Assembly (NCBI RefSeq): GCF_001045555.1
Contig: NZ_LFBU01000002.1
Location: 62,001-126,000, forward strand
Length of the DNA stretch: 64,000 nt
Direction: 5' to 3'
Source of the DNA: Marinobacter subterrani
GTDB taxonomy: Bacteria > Pseudomonadota > Gammaproteobacteria > Pseudomonadales > Oleiphilaceae
Numbering within the stretch: the first letter of the stretch is position 1; every line of letters starts with the position of its first letter. The translations under genes were made by a program, and so were the position numbers. This document shows positions 28,550 through 36,737 of this stretch, one piece after another. The notes below the pieces were generated by a model. That model searched no databases and was not told where the DNA came from. It was given only the letters and a program-made list of their open reading frames with translations.

Positions 28550-29674
28550 ATGCGCGTGCACGCTCAGCGGGCAGGTGCCCTTTTAGGCGGTCTGATGTTC
28601 CCCGCCTGGTCCATGGCGGACTGGACACTGAACATGACCCCCGGGGTGACCGGCACCAGTAACGAGATCTTTGACCTCCACATGACCATACTCTGGATCT
28701 GCGTCGTCATTGGCGTTGTGGTATTCGGTGTCATGTTCTGGTCCATCTTCGCCCACCGCAAATCCCAGGGCGCCAAACCGGCAAACTTCCATGAAAACAC
28801 CGTGGTCGAGATCCTCTGGACCATCATACCGTTTGTGATTCTGGTGGTGATGGCCATTCCTGCCACCGCCACACTGGTGGATATGTACGACACCGATGAG
28901 GCCGACATAGACATCAAGATAACCGGGTACCAGTGGAAGTGGCGGTACCAGTATCTGGACGAGAATTTCGGTTACTTCTCCAATCTTGCCACCCCCATGG
29001 CGCAGATCAACAACCAGCAGGAGAAGGGCGAGAACTACCTGCTGGAGGTCGATAACCCGCTGATCATCCCTGTGGGCAAGAAGATCCGCTTCCTGGTGAC
29101 GGCTAACGACGTCATCCACTCCTGGTGGGTGCCGGACTTCGGGGTCAAAAAGGACGCCATTCCCGGCTTCATCAACGAAACCTGGACCCGGGTCGACGAG
29201 CCGGGTACCTACCGCGGCCAGTGCACGGAGCTCTGTGGCCGCCACCATGGTTTCATGCCGGTGGTGGTCAAGGCCGTGCCCCAGGAGGAGTACGTCGCCT
29301 GGGTGGCCGAGCAGAAGGCGGCGGCCGAGAAAGAGCGCGAGCTGACCCAGAAAGACTGGACCATGGCCGAGCTGATGGAGCGTGGCAAGACTGCCTACGA
29401 AACCACCTGCGCGGCCTGTCACCAGGTTGATGGCAGTGGTTCACCGCCGGCTTTCCCGGCGCTGAAGGGCAGCAATATAGCGACCGGAGATAAGGCCGCG
29501 CACATTAACATCGTGCTCAACGGCAAGTCCGGGACCGCCATGCAGGCGTTCGGAAGCCAGCTCAGTGAAGTGGATCTGGCTGCCATTATTACCTACGAGC
29601 GGAACGCCTGGGGCAATAACACCGGCGAGATGGTCACGCCAAAAGAGATCTTTGATATCAAGAACCAGCAGTAA
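28550..29674 (+). CDS. ctaC: Cytochrome c oxidase subunit II fused to cytochrome c (caa3 type)
   Basis: Carries electrons into the terminal oxidase through CuA. It has 374 residues: signal peptide (to about SMA), two membrane helices (about 45-66 and 88-110), and a CuA domain with His190, Cys225, Glu227, Cys229, His233 and Met236. A C-terminal cytochrome c domain has CAACH at 287-291. The fused haem c marks the enzyme as caa3 type, able to take electrons directly from a c-type cytochrome pool. It is first gene of the oxidase cluster, with GGAGA before the ATG. Confidence 0.96.
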   Translation: MRVHAQRAGALLGGLMFPAWSMADWTLNMTPGVTGTSNEIFDLHMTILWICVVIGVVVFGVMFWSIFAHRKSQGAKPANFHENTVVEILWTIIPFVILVVMAIPATATLVDMYDTDEADIDIKITGYQWKWRYQYLDENFGYFSNLATPMAQINNQQEKGENYLLEVDNPLIIPVGKKIRFLVTANDVIHSWWVPDFGVKKDAIPGFINETWTRVDEPGTYRGQCTELCGRHHGFMPVVVKAVPQEEYVAWVAEQKAAAEKERELTQKDWTMAELMERGKTAYETTCAACHQVDGSGSPPAFPALKGSNIATGDKAAHINIVLNGKSGTAMQAFGSQLSEVDLAAIITYERNAWGNNTGEMVTPKEIFDIKNQQ

Positions 29675-29731
29675 TCAACGCCAGCTAACAGATATCACCA
29701 GCCAGGATAACTGGCGGTAACGGGGGTTTTC

Positions 29732-31315
29732 ATGAGTGCGGTTGCAGATACCCACGCCCAGGATCATCATCATGGCCCGGCCAGAGGCATCACCCGATGG
29801 ATTCTGACCACCAATCACAAGGACATCGGTACCATGTACCTGGTGTTCAGTTTCACCATGTTCCTGTTGGGCGGCAGCATGGCCATGGTTATTCGCGCCG
29901 AACTGTTCCAGCCCGGTCTGCAGATTGTGGTGCCGGCCTTCTTCAACCAGATGACCACCATGCATGGCCTGATCATGGTTTTCGGTGCGGTCATGCCGGC
30001 GTTTGTGGGGCTGGCCAACTGGATGCTGCCGTTGATGATCGGGGCACCGGATATGGCGTTGCCCCGGATGAACAACTGGAGTTTCTGGCTGTTGCCCTGC
30101 GCCTTCCTGATTCTGGTTTCCACCCTGTTCATGGAAGGCGGGGCGCCCAACTTCGGCTGGACCTTCTACGCGCCCCTGTCGACCACCTATGCCCCGCCAA
30201 GCACCACTTTCTTCATTTTTGCCATCCATATGATGGGGATTTCCTCAATCATGGGTGCGATCAACGTGATTGCCACGATCCTGAACCTGAGGGCACCGGG
30301 CATGACCCTGATGAAAATGCCGCTGTTCGTCTGGACCTGGCTGATCACCGCCTTCCTGCTGATTGCGGTGATGCCGGTGCTGGCGGGTGTGGTGACCATG
30401 ATGCTGATGGACATCAACTTCGGCACCAGCTTCTTTGATGCCTCCGGCGGCGGCGACCCCGTTCTGTTCCAGCATGTGTTCTGGTTCTTCGGACACCCCG
30501 AGGTGTACATCATGATCCTGCCGGCGTTCGGGGCGGTGTCTCATATTATTCCGGCGTTCTCGCGCAAGCCGCTGTTTGGCTATGCGTCCATGGTCTATGC
30601 CGTCGGCGCCATTGCCCTGCTGTCCTTCGTGGTCTGGGCGCACCATATGTTCACCGTCGGTATTCCCATCACCGGCCAGCTGTTCTTCATGTACGCCACC
30701 ATGCTGATCGCCGTGCCGACCGGGGTAAAGGTGTTCAACTGGGTGGCCACCATGTTCCGGGGTTCGCTCAGTTTTGAGGCGCCGATGTTGTTCGCGGTGG
30801 CCTTTGTCATCCTGTTCACCATCGGTGGTTTCTCGGGCCTGATGCTGGCGATTGCGCCGGCTGATTTCCAGTATCACGACACCTACTTTGTAGTGGCCCA
30901 CTTCCACTATGTGCTGGTGCCGGGCGCCATTTTCGGGATCTTCGCCTCGGCGTATTTCTGGCTGCCCAAGTGGACCGGCCACATGTACGACGAAACTCTG
31001 GCCAAGACGCATTTCTGGCTGTCCTTCATCGGCATGAATCTCGCCTTTTTCCCCATGCACTTCCTGGGGCTGGCAGGCATGCCACGCAGGATTCCGGATT
31101 ACGCCCTACAGTTCGCCGATTTCAACATGGTGTCGAGCATTGGAGCCTTCATGTTCGGTGCGACCCAGATTCTGTTCCTGTTCATCGTGGTCAAATGCGT
31201 CCGGGGCGGTAAGGCAGCGCCGGCCAAGCCCTGGGACGGTGCTGAGGGTCTGGAGTGGACCCTGCCGTCGCCGCCGCCCTATCACTCGTTTGCGACCCCG
31301 CCGGAAGTGAAATGA
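29732..31315 (+). CDS. ctaD: Cytochrome c oxidase subunit I
   Basis: Catalytic haem-copper subunit reducing O2 to water and pumping protons. It has 527 residues and twelve helices. The CuB/Tyr block FGHPEVYIMILP includes the Glu and Tyr of A1-type oxidases. WAHHMFTVG holds the two CuB His, and HDTYFVVAHFHYVL holds the haem ligands. The N-terminus TTNHKDIGTMYL is typical. It follows ctaC by 57 bases. The next gene is ctaE; the ctaG/Cox11 gene that often sits between them is missing. Confidence 0.97.
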   Translation: MSAVADTHAQDHHHGPARGITRWILTTNHKDIGTMYLVFSFTMFLLGGSMAMVIRAELFQPGLQIVVPAFFNQMTTMHGLIMVFGAVMPAFVGLANWMLPLMIGAPDMALPRMNNWSFWLLPCAFLILVSTLFMEGGAPNFGWTFYAPLSTTYAPPSTTFFIFAIHMMGISSIMGAINVIATILNLRAPGMTLMKMPLFVWTWLITAFLLIAVMPVLAGVVTMMLMDINFGTSFFDASGGGDPVLFQHVFWFFGHPEVYIMILPAFGAVSHIIPAFSRKPLFGYASMVYAVGAIALLSFVVWAHHMFTVGIPITGQLFFMYATMLIAVPTGVKVFNWVATMFRGSLSFEAPMLFAVAFVILFTIGGFSGLMLAIAPADFQYHDTYFVVAHFHYVLVPGAIFGIFASAYFWLPKWTGHMYDETLAKTHFWLSFIGMNLAFFPMHFLGLAGMPRRIPDYALQFADFNMVSSIGAFMFGATQILFLFIVVKCVRGGKAAPAKPWDGAEGLEWTLPSPPPYHSFATPPEVK

Positions 31316-31381
31316 GGTTGTGAGAGTGTAAACACGGCAAGACAACAACAACGAAGATCGGATAAGCCATCGGAGACTGTC

Positions 31382-32269
31382 ATGGCGGAGAATCAGAGCT
31401 ATTACGTTCCGGAACAGAGCAAGTGGCCGATTATTGCCACGGTGGGCCTTGGGACGACTCTCTATGGGGTCGCATCCATCCTGGTCAATATCCAGCAGAA
31501 TGAGAGTACCACCGGGCCCTGGATCCTGTTCTTTATCGGCGCAATGATCATGGCCTATATGTTGTTCGGCTGGTTTGGCAGTGTGATCCGGGAGGGCCGG
31601 GCGGGGCTTTACAGCGACCAGATGGAGCGGTCATTCCGCTGGGGGATGACCTGGTTTATCTTTTCCGAGGTCATGTTCTTCGCGGCCTTTTTCGGTGCCC
31701 TGTTCTATATCCGGATGTTTGCGGTGCCCTGGCTGGGCGGCGAAGGCGACCGGGGCAGTTCCAACATGCTCTGGCAGGGGTTCGAGGCGACCTGGCCATT
31801 GATTCATACCCCGGATCCCGAGGCCTATCCGCCGCCTGAGTCGATTATCGGCCCCTGGGGCCTGCCACTGGTGAATACCATCCTGCTGGTGTCGTCATCG
31901 TTCACCATCACTGTTGCCCATCATGCACTGAAGGCGGGCAACCGTGCCCGGGTCAAGATCTGGATGGCCGCCACCATTCTGTTGGGCATCGGCTTTCTGG
32001 TCCTGCAGGCCGAGGAGTACATGCACGCCTACCAGGAGCTGAACCTGACCCTCGAGTCCGGCATCTACGGCAGCACCTTCTTCCTTCTGACCGGCTTTCA
32101 CGGTGCCCATGTAACGCTGGGAACGCTGATGCTGTTCATCATGCTGATGCGTATTACCAAGGGTCATTTTACCCCCGACAGCCACTTCGGCTTTGAGGCC
32201 GCGGCATGGTACTGGCATTTCGTGGATGTGGTCTGGCTCGGGCTGTTCGTGTTTGTCTACATCATCTGA
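31382..32269 (+). CDS. ctaE: Cytochrome c oxidase subunit III
   Basis: Structural membrane subunit III of the haem-copper oxidase, thought to stabilise the catalytic core and proton uptake. It has 295 residues and seven helices. Landmarks are the opening YYVPEQSKWPI, MTWFIFSEVMFFAAFFGALF with the conserved Glu, TGFHGAHVTLGTLML and the C-terminal EAAAWYWHFVDVVWLGLFV. It begins 66 bases after ctaD, a gap too short to hold ctaG. Confidence 0.96.
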   Translation: MAENQSYYVPEQSKWPIIATVGLGTTLYGVASILVNIQQNESTTGPWILFFIGAMIMAYMLFGWFGSVIREGRAGLYSDQMERSFRWGMTWFIFSEVMFFAAFFGALFYIRMFAVPWLGGEGDRGSSNMLWQGFEATWPLIHTPDPEAYPPPESIIGPWGLPLVNTILLVSSSFTITVAHHALKAGNRARVKIWMAATILLGIGFLVLQAEEYMHAYQELNLTLESGIYGSTFFLLTGFHGAHVTLGTLMLFIMLMRITKGHFTPDSHFGFEAAAWYWHFVDVVWLGLFVFVYII

Positions 32270-32278
32270 TGCGTGGGG

Positions 32279-32482
32279 TCAGGGAGTCGGATTCAGTGTC
32301 AGGCTCCCTTGCCAGAGGGCAATAAGAATCACCGCCAGGAGCAGTATGCTAAGCGTGACCCGAACCGCCAGAGAGTTCAGTACCCGATTGGTCTTGCCGC
32401 CGTCCTTGATGAGAAAGAACAGGCCACTGAACAGGCTCACCACGACGGCAAGCAACAACACAACGATAACGACCTTGAGCAT
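32279..32482 (-). CDS. DUF2909 twin-transmembrane protein
   Basis: A 67-residue protein on the opposite strand inside the oxidase cluster. It has two hydrophobic helices (LKVVIVVLLLAVVVSLFSGL and TLSILLLAVILIALW) joined by KDGGKTNRVLNSLAVR, a pattern matching DUF2909. The ATG at 32482 opens MLKVV; the frame runs upstream to 32551 without homology. Small proteins of this type are common next to SURF1 in pseudomonads. A role in oxidase assembly is guilt by association only. Confidence 0.8.
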   Translation of the reverse strand: MLKVVIVVLLLAVVVSLFSGLFFLIKDGGKTNRVLNSLAVRVTLSILLLAVILIALWQGSLTLNPTP

Positions 32483-32562
32483 TGGGCTACCTGTTTTTAT
32501 TGGAGTTTCAAATCGGCGAAGCGGCCTGTGTCCCGAACCCGCTAAAGTCACTATAGCAGAGC

Positions 32563-33300
32563 ATGTCTGATTCGCAGCGCCAGCGCCGTTACTGGCATTT
32601 TGATTGGCGCTTGCTGGTATTCAGTGGGGTTTTCCTGCCGGTTCTGATCAGCCTTGGTATCTGGCAGCTTAACCGGGCGGAGGAGAAGCAGAAACTGCTG
32701 GCGCAGTGGCAACAGGAGGCGGTTCATCTGGAGTGGCCGGATATGGTGGCCGGGGATCTGAGTAATGGCCGGCCTGTGACCCTGACCGGGGCCTACGGAA
32801 GGCCGAACTGGCTTCTGGATAACCGGACCCGGGACGGGGTTCCGGGCTACGAGGTACTGACGGTGTTTCACCCTCTCGCCGGCCCGCCGGTGGTGGTCAA
32901 CCGGGGCTGGGTGCAGGCGCCCCGGACCCGGGACCAGCTTCCGGATGTTGACCCGCCAGACGGGGTCTTCACTGTCGAGGGAAGGATCAGTGATTACCCG
33001 GTGCCGCCTGTGCTTGGTGATCAGCCCATGGCAACCGGCCCCTGGCCCCGGCGCGTGCAAAGCCTCCCGCCAGAGGTTGCCCGGGCCGAGGTTCCGGGGC
33101 TTCCCGGCCGGATTGTGCGGCTTTCCGGCCATCGTCAGCCCGGTGCCTACCGTGCCGACTGGGAGCCGGATCTGATGGGGCCGCAAACCCATTACGGCTA
33201 TGCCGCGCAATGGTTTGCGCTGGCTGTGGCGCTGACTATATTGACGGTAGTGGCGAGTTACCGAAAGACAGGAGCCAATAATGACAATGACAATGGCTAA
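32563..33300 (+). CDS. SURF1-family cytochrome oxidase assembly protein
   Basis: Inner-membrane assembly factor linked to haem a delivery to subunit I. It has 245 residues, with two helices at the ends (about 15-32 and 215-233) and a periplasmic domain between. Family motifs are SLGIWQLNRAEEKQ near the start, LDNRTRDGVPGYEVLTV, VVVNRGWV, and YAAQWFALA in the C-terminal helix. It ends inside a repeated ACAATG tract that also contains the start of the next gene. Confidence 0.93.
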   Translation: MSDSQRQRRYWHFDWRLLVFSGVFLPVLISLGIWQLNRAEEKQKLLAQWQQEAVHLEWPDMVAGDLSNGRPVTLTGAYGRPNWLLDNRTRDGVPGYEVLTVFHPLAGPPVVVNRGWVQAPRTRDQLPDVDPPDGVFTVEGRISDYPVPPVLGDQPMATGPWPRRVQSLPPEVARAEVPGLPGRIVRLSGHRQPGAYRADWEPDLMGPQTHYGYAAQWFALAVALTILTVVASYRKTGANNDNDNG

Positions 33301-33931
33301 CCGGATTTCCGACCAGGACCAGAACGACGGCCCCACCCCGGAACAGGCTCGCCGCGGCCGAAGGACCGCGCTTCTTCTGTTCGCCCTGGGCTTTGGCCCG
33401 CTTATTGTTGCGACCGTCATGTTTTACACCGGCTGGCTGAACCCTTCCGGGCATACCAATAACGGTGTGCTGGTCGAGCCGGTTGTGCCGGTGTCGACGC
33501 TGCACCTGCAATCCACGACCGGCACCCCGCTGGCCGCGCGCTTCGGACCGGAGGTGGTAAACCCGAACTGGATGATGATTGTTGCGGCCGATGAGTGCGG
33601 CAGCCAGTGCGAGGAACTGCTCTATCTCGCCCGCCAGGTAAACATCGCGCTGGGCAAAAACGCCAACCGGGTTTCCCGGGCGGCGGTACTGGGCAGTGTA
33701 CCGCCTGATCTGCAGGCGCGCTGGCCGGAGGAGTACGGCTCCATGGAGCTGCTGATGCCAGCCGCCGGTTCCACGCCAGCCTGGCCGGCCGGTGTCAATC
33801 CGGCAACCGAGCCACGTGTCCTGGTCGTCGATCCGTTCGGCAATATCATGATGCATTACGGAGCCGGGCACACGGGTAAGGACATGCTTGAGGATCTCAA
33901 GCAACTGCTCAAACTGTCGCAGATCGGTTAA
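33281..33931 (+). CDS. Thioredoxin-like CxxxC membrane protein in the oxidase cluster
   Basis: A 216-residue protein with one N-terminal helix (about 30-49) and a periplasmic domain. The domain has Cys106-x3-Cys110 (DECGSQC) after a beta strand (WMMIVAAD) and a later strand LVVDPFGNIMMHY followed by GAGHTGKDML. The layout resembles the SCO/thioredoxin fold, where CxxxC and a distal His bind copper. It starts at ATG 33281 after CAGGAG; two more in-frame ATGs follow at 33287 and 33293 in an ACAATG repeat, and the start overlaps the SURF1 gene. A copper-chaperone role is inferred, not shown. Confidence 0.8.
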   Translation: MTMTMANRISDQDQNDGPTPEQARRGRRTALLLFALGFGPLIVATVMFYTGWLNPSGHTNNGVLVEPVVPVSTLHLQSTTGTPLAARFGPEVVNPNWMMIVAADECGSQCEELLYLARQVNIALGKNANRVSRAAVLGSVPPDLQARWPEEYGSMELLMPAAGSTPAWPAGVNPATEPRVLVVDPFGNIMMHYGAGHTGKDMLEDLKQLLKLSQIG

Positions 33932-33954
33932 AGGTCCGAACAGGAGGGTTCGCC

Positions 33955-35058
33955 GTGAGTCAGTCATCCCTTTCACCTTCGTTTGCGGCCCGGGTCATGG
34001 CCAGATGGGCGACCCTTGCGGTACTGCTGGCCGTTGTGGTGATCACACTAGGCGCCTGGACCCGCCTGGTGCATGCCGGCCTCGGTTGCCCTGACTGGCC
34101 CGGATGCTACGGATTTCTCACCGTTCCCCAGAGCGAATCGAGTATAGCCATCGCCAACGCGCGCTTCCCGGAGACCCCGGTGGATGTCGAGAAGGGCTGG
34201 CCGGAGATGATCCATCGCTATGCCGCCGGAACCCTCGGCCTGGTGGTTTTCAGTCTCGCCGCCTATGCCGTTCGTCACCGGCGCAGGGGGGTGCCGGTCA
34301 GGCTGCCGCTGTTCATAACCGGTTTCATCCTCCTCCAGGCTGCTTTCGGCATGTGGACTGTTACCCTCAAGCTGTGGCCCCAGATCGTGGCCCTCCACCT
34401 GCTCGGGGGCTTTACCACCCTCAGCCTGCTGACCTTGCTGACCCTGCGGCTCAGGCGGCTGGCAAAGCCTGAAACGACCCTTGAGAAGCCGCGCGCAGGC
34501 GCCTTGGCGGGCTTCCGGCCCTGGCTCTATGGCGGACTCCTGCTGGTGGTGCTCCAGATCGCTCTCGGCGCCTGGACCGCCGCCAATTATGCCGCGGTGG
34601 CCTGCACCGAGTTGCCCACCTGCCAGGGCCAGTGGTGGCCCGAGGGCATGGATTTCCGCCATGGGTTTGATGTGACCCAGCATGTCGGCCCAAACTACCT
34701 CGGTGGCCAGCTCAATGCGGACGGCCGGGTAGCCATTCATATCACCCATCGGCTGGGAGCCATGGTTGTGCTGGTCTACTTTGGCGCATTGCTGTCGCTG
34801 ATGTGGCGCCGGCGGGGCAATACGGGGCTGGACAATGCCATCCGGCTGGTGGCAGCCGTGCTGGCCATCCAGATTCTGTTGGGGTTGGCCAACGTCCTGT
34901 TCCACATTCCCCTGGCTGTCGCGGTCGCGCACAATGCCATGGGTGCCGGCATGCTCCTGTCCGTTATTTATCTGGTCTGTCAGCATCAACGGTTACCGAA
35001 AACGCAGACGGCAACAGCAACAAACACAATGACAATCACCCAGGAGGCTGCGGCATGA
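33955..35058 (+). CDS. ctaA: Haem A synthase
   Basis: Converts haem O to haem A for the aa3 core by oxidising the C8 methyl group. It has 367 residues and eight helices arranged as two four-helix halves. Each half has conserved His, for example in GAWTRLVHAGLGCPDWPGCY, EMIHRYAAGTLGL, VALHLLGGFTTLSL, HITHRLGAMVVL and VAVAHNAMGAGML. GTG start at 33955 follows AGGAGGG. Its end overlaps ctaB (ATGA). Confidence 0.95.
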   Translation: MSQSSLSPSFAARVMARWATLAVLLAVVVITLGAWTRLVHAGLGCPDWPGCYGFLTVPQSESSIAIANARFPETPVDVEKGWPEMIHRYAAGTLGLVVFSLAAYAVRHRRRGVPVRLPLFITGFILLQAAFGMWTVTLKLWPQIVALHLLGGFTTLSLLTLLTLRLRRLAKPETTLEKPRAGALAGFRPWLYGGLLLVVLQIALGAWTAANYAAVACTELPTCQGQWWPEGMDFRHGFDVTQHVGPNYLGGQLNADGRVAIHITHRLGAMVVLVYFGALLSLMWRRRGNTGLDNAIRLVAAVLAIQILLGLANVLFHIPLAVAVAHNAMGAGMLLSVIYLVCQHQRLPKTQTATATNTMTITQEAAA

Positions 35059-35975
35059 GCGAGCAAGTCGAAGCACTGCCGGCCCAGGCAATTGCGAGAG
35101 AATCCAGAGCACGCATTTCCTGGCGGGATTACCTGGAGCTGACCAAGCCCCGGGTCGTTGCCCTGATGATCCTGACATCGGTGATTGGCATGTTACTGGC
35201 CGAGCCGGGTGTGCCCGGATGGGGCGTCCTGTTCTGGGGCAATCTGGGGATTGCCTTGCTGGCCGGGGCAGCCGCGGTGGTCAACCATGTGGTGGACCAC
35301 AAGATCGACGCCGTGATGGCCCGCACCCGGAAACGGCCGGTCGCCACTGGCAAGATTTCCACCGCCGATGCCATTGTGTTTGCAACCCTTCTGGCCTGCG
35401 TGGGCATGGCCGTGCTGATATGGCAGGTCAATCACCTGACCGCCTGGCTGACACTGGCCTCGCTGGTGGGTTACGCCGGTGTCTATACCCTGTTCCTGAA
35501 ACGGGCGACGCCACAGAACATCACCATTGGCGGCCTGGCCGGCGCCATGCCGCCGCTGCTTGGCTGGACCGCAGTAACCGGGCAGGTGGAAGGTCACGCG
35601 CTGCTGCTGGTGCTGATCATCTTTGCCTGGACGCCGCCGCATTTCTGGGCGCTGGCGATTCACCGCAAGGAAGAATACGCCAAGGCGGGCATTCCCATGC
35701 TGCCGGTGACCCACGGCAACCGGTTCACCGAGCTCCACATACTGCTTTACACCCTGATGCTGCTGGCCGTCAGCCTGCTACCGTTTGTCACAGGTATGTC
35801 GGGCTGGATCTATCTGGCAGGCGCCCTGGCCCTTGGCCTGCGCTTTCTGCAGTACGCCGTTCGGCTTCTCAAGGGTGATGACCGGCGGGTTGCCCTGAAT
35901 ACCTTCAAGTATTCCATCACTTACCTCATGGCCCTGTTCGTGGTATTGCTTGTGGATCATTTTGTGTATTTCTAA
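35055..35975 (+). CDS. ctaB: Protohaem IX farnesyltransferase (haem O synthase)
   Basis: Attaches the farnesyl chain to haem B to give haem O, the substrate of CtaA. It has 306 residues and about nine helices. The prenyl-diphosphate site is NHVVDHKIDAVMARTRKRPV, with the second polar motif around GWTAVTGQ and TPPHFWALAIHRKEEYAKAG. The ATG at 35055 overlaps the ctaA stop and follows AGGAGG; an upstream open extension to 34803 is a shadow of ctaA. The symbol cyoE is used when it is paired with a bo oxidase. Confidence 0.95.
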   Translation: MSEQVEALPAQAIARESRARISWRDYLELTKPRVVALMILTSVIGMLLAEPGVPGWGVLFWGNLGIALLAGAAAVVNHVVDHKIDAVMARTRKRPVATGKISTADAIVFATLLACVGMAVLIWQVNHLTAWLTLASLVGYAGVYTLFLKRATPQNITIGGLAGAMPPLLGWTAVTGQVEGHALLLVLIIFAWTPPHFWALAIHRKEEYAKAGIPMLPVTHGNRFTELHILLYTLMLLAVSLLPFVTGMSGWIYLAGALALGLRFLQYAVRLLKGDDRRVALNTFKYSITYLMALFVVLLVDHFVYF

Positions 35976-36023
35976 ATAGGACACCTTCCCGCCCGCTTTA
36001 TTGGTCACCGAATTGGATTCAGC

Positions 36024-36689
36024 ATGAACAGCTCTATTCGCCTTACCCTCTTCTGTCTTCTATTAGTTGTGGTTTTGATCTTCGGACTTGTCGTCGGCCG
36101 TCAGGTGTTTCTGGTCGGTAACCAGGAGCCGATTCCGGCGCCGGAGCTGACGGAGCTCAATACCTATGTCTATGATCAGCCCCGGCAATTGGCTGAGTTC
36201 ACATTGATGAATGAGAACGGCGAGACGGTGACCCGGGAGAGCCTGAAGGGGCGTTGGACCTTTGCCTTTGTAGGGTACACCAACTGTCCGGACATCTGCC
36301 CGGCTGCCATGGCCAATTTGCGCAAGACCGATCAGCTCCTGTCGAATGAATTGCCCCAGCCGGATTATCTGTTGGTGAGCGCGGATCCCGAGCATGACAC
36401 CCCGGAGAAGCTCAAGGCCTATACCGATTTCTTCGGTGACAACTTCCACGGCCTGACCGGCGACCTGGGAACGCTGCGAGCCCTGGCCAAAAGCCTCAGT
36501 GCGGTGTTCGTTCACCGGGAAGTGGATGGGGAACTGCTGGTCGAGCACAGCGGCCACTTTGCCTTGCTGAACCCGGACGGCGAGCTTGCTGCCCTGATAC
36601 AGCCGCCGCATAATCCGGAGAACCTGGCCGAGGCGTTTGAGCGGATCTACCAGTGGGCGAAGGCCAATCGTGACCGGGGCCAGTCCTGA
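36024..36689 (+). CDS. SCO1/SenC family copper chaperone
   Basis: Delivers or reduces copper at the CuA site of subunit II. It has 221 residues. An N-terminal membrane anchor (about 7-30) precedes a thioredoxin fold with Cys88 and Cys92 in GYTNCPDICP. His175 in LLVEHSGHFALL is the third copper ligand. It is the last recognised gene of the oxidase cluster and, with no Cox11 in the window, the only classical copper assembly factor here. Confidence 0.94.
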   Translation: MNSSIRLTLFCLLLVVVLIFGLVVGRQVFLVGNQEPIPAPELTELNTYVYDQPRQLAEFTLMNENGETVTRESLKGRWTFAFVGYTNCPDICPAAMANLRKTDQLLSNELPQPDYLLVSADPEHDTPEKLKAYTDFFGDNFHGLTGDLGTLRALAKSLSAVFVHREVDGELLVEHSGHFALLNPDGELAALIQPPHNPENLAEAFERIYQWAKANRDRGQS

Positions 36690-36737
36690 CGCCGCTGAAA
36701 TCGCCATCGCCACTGTAAAACCAACCTCCGGAACGCC

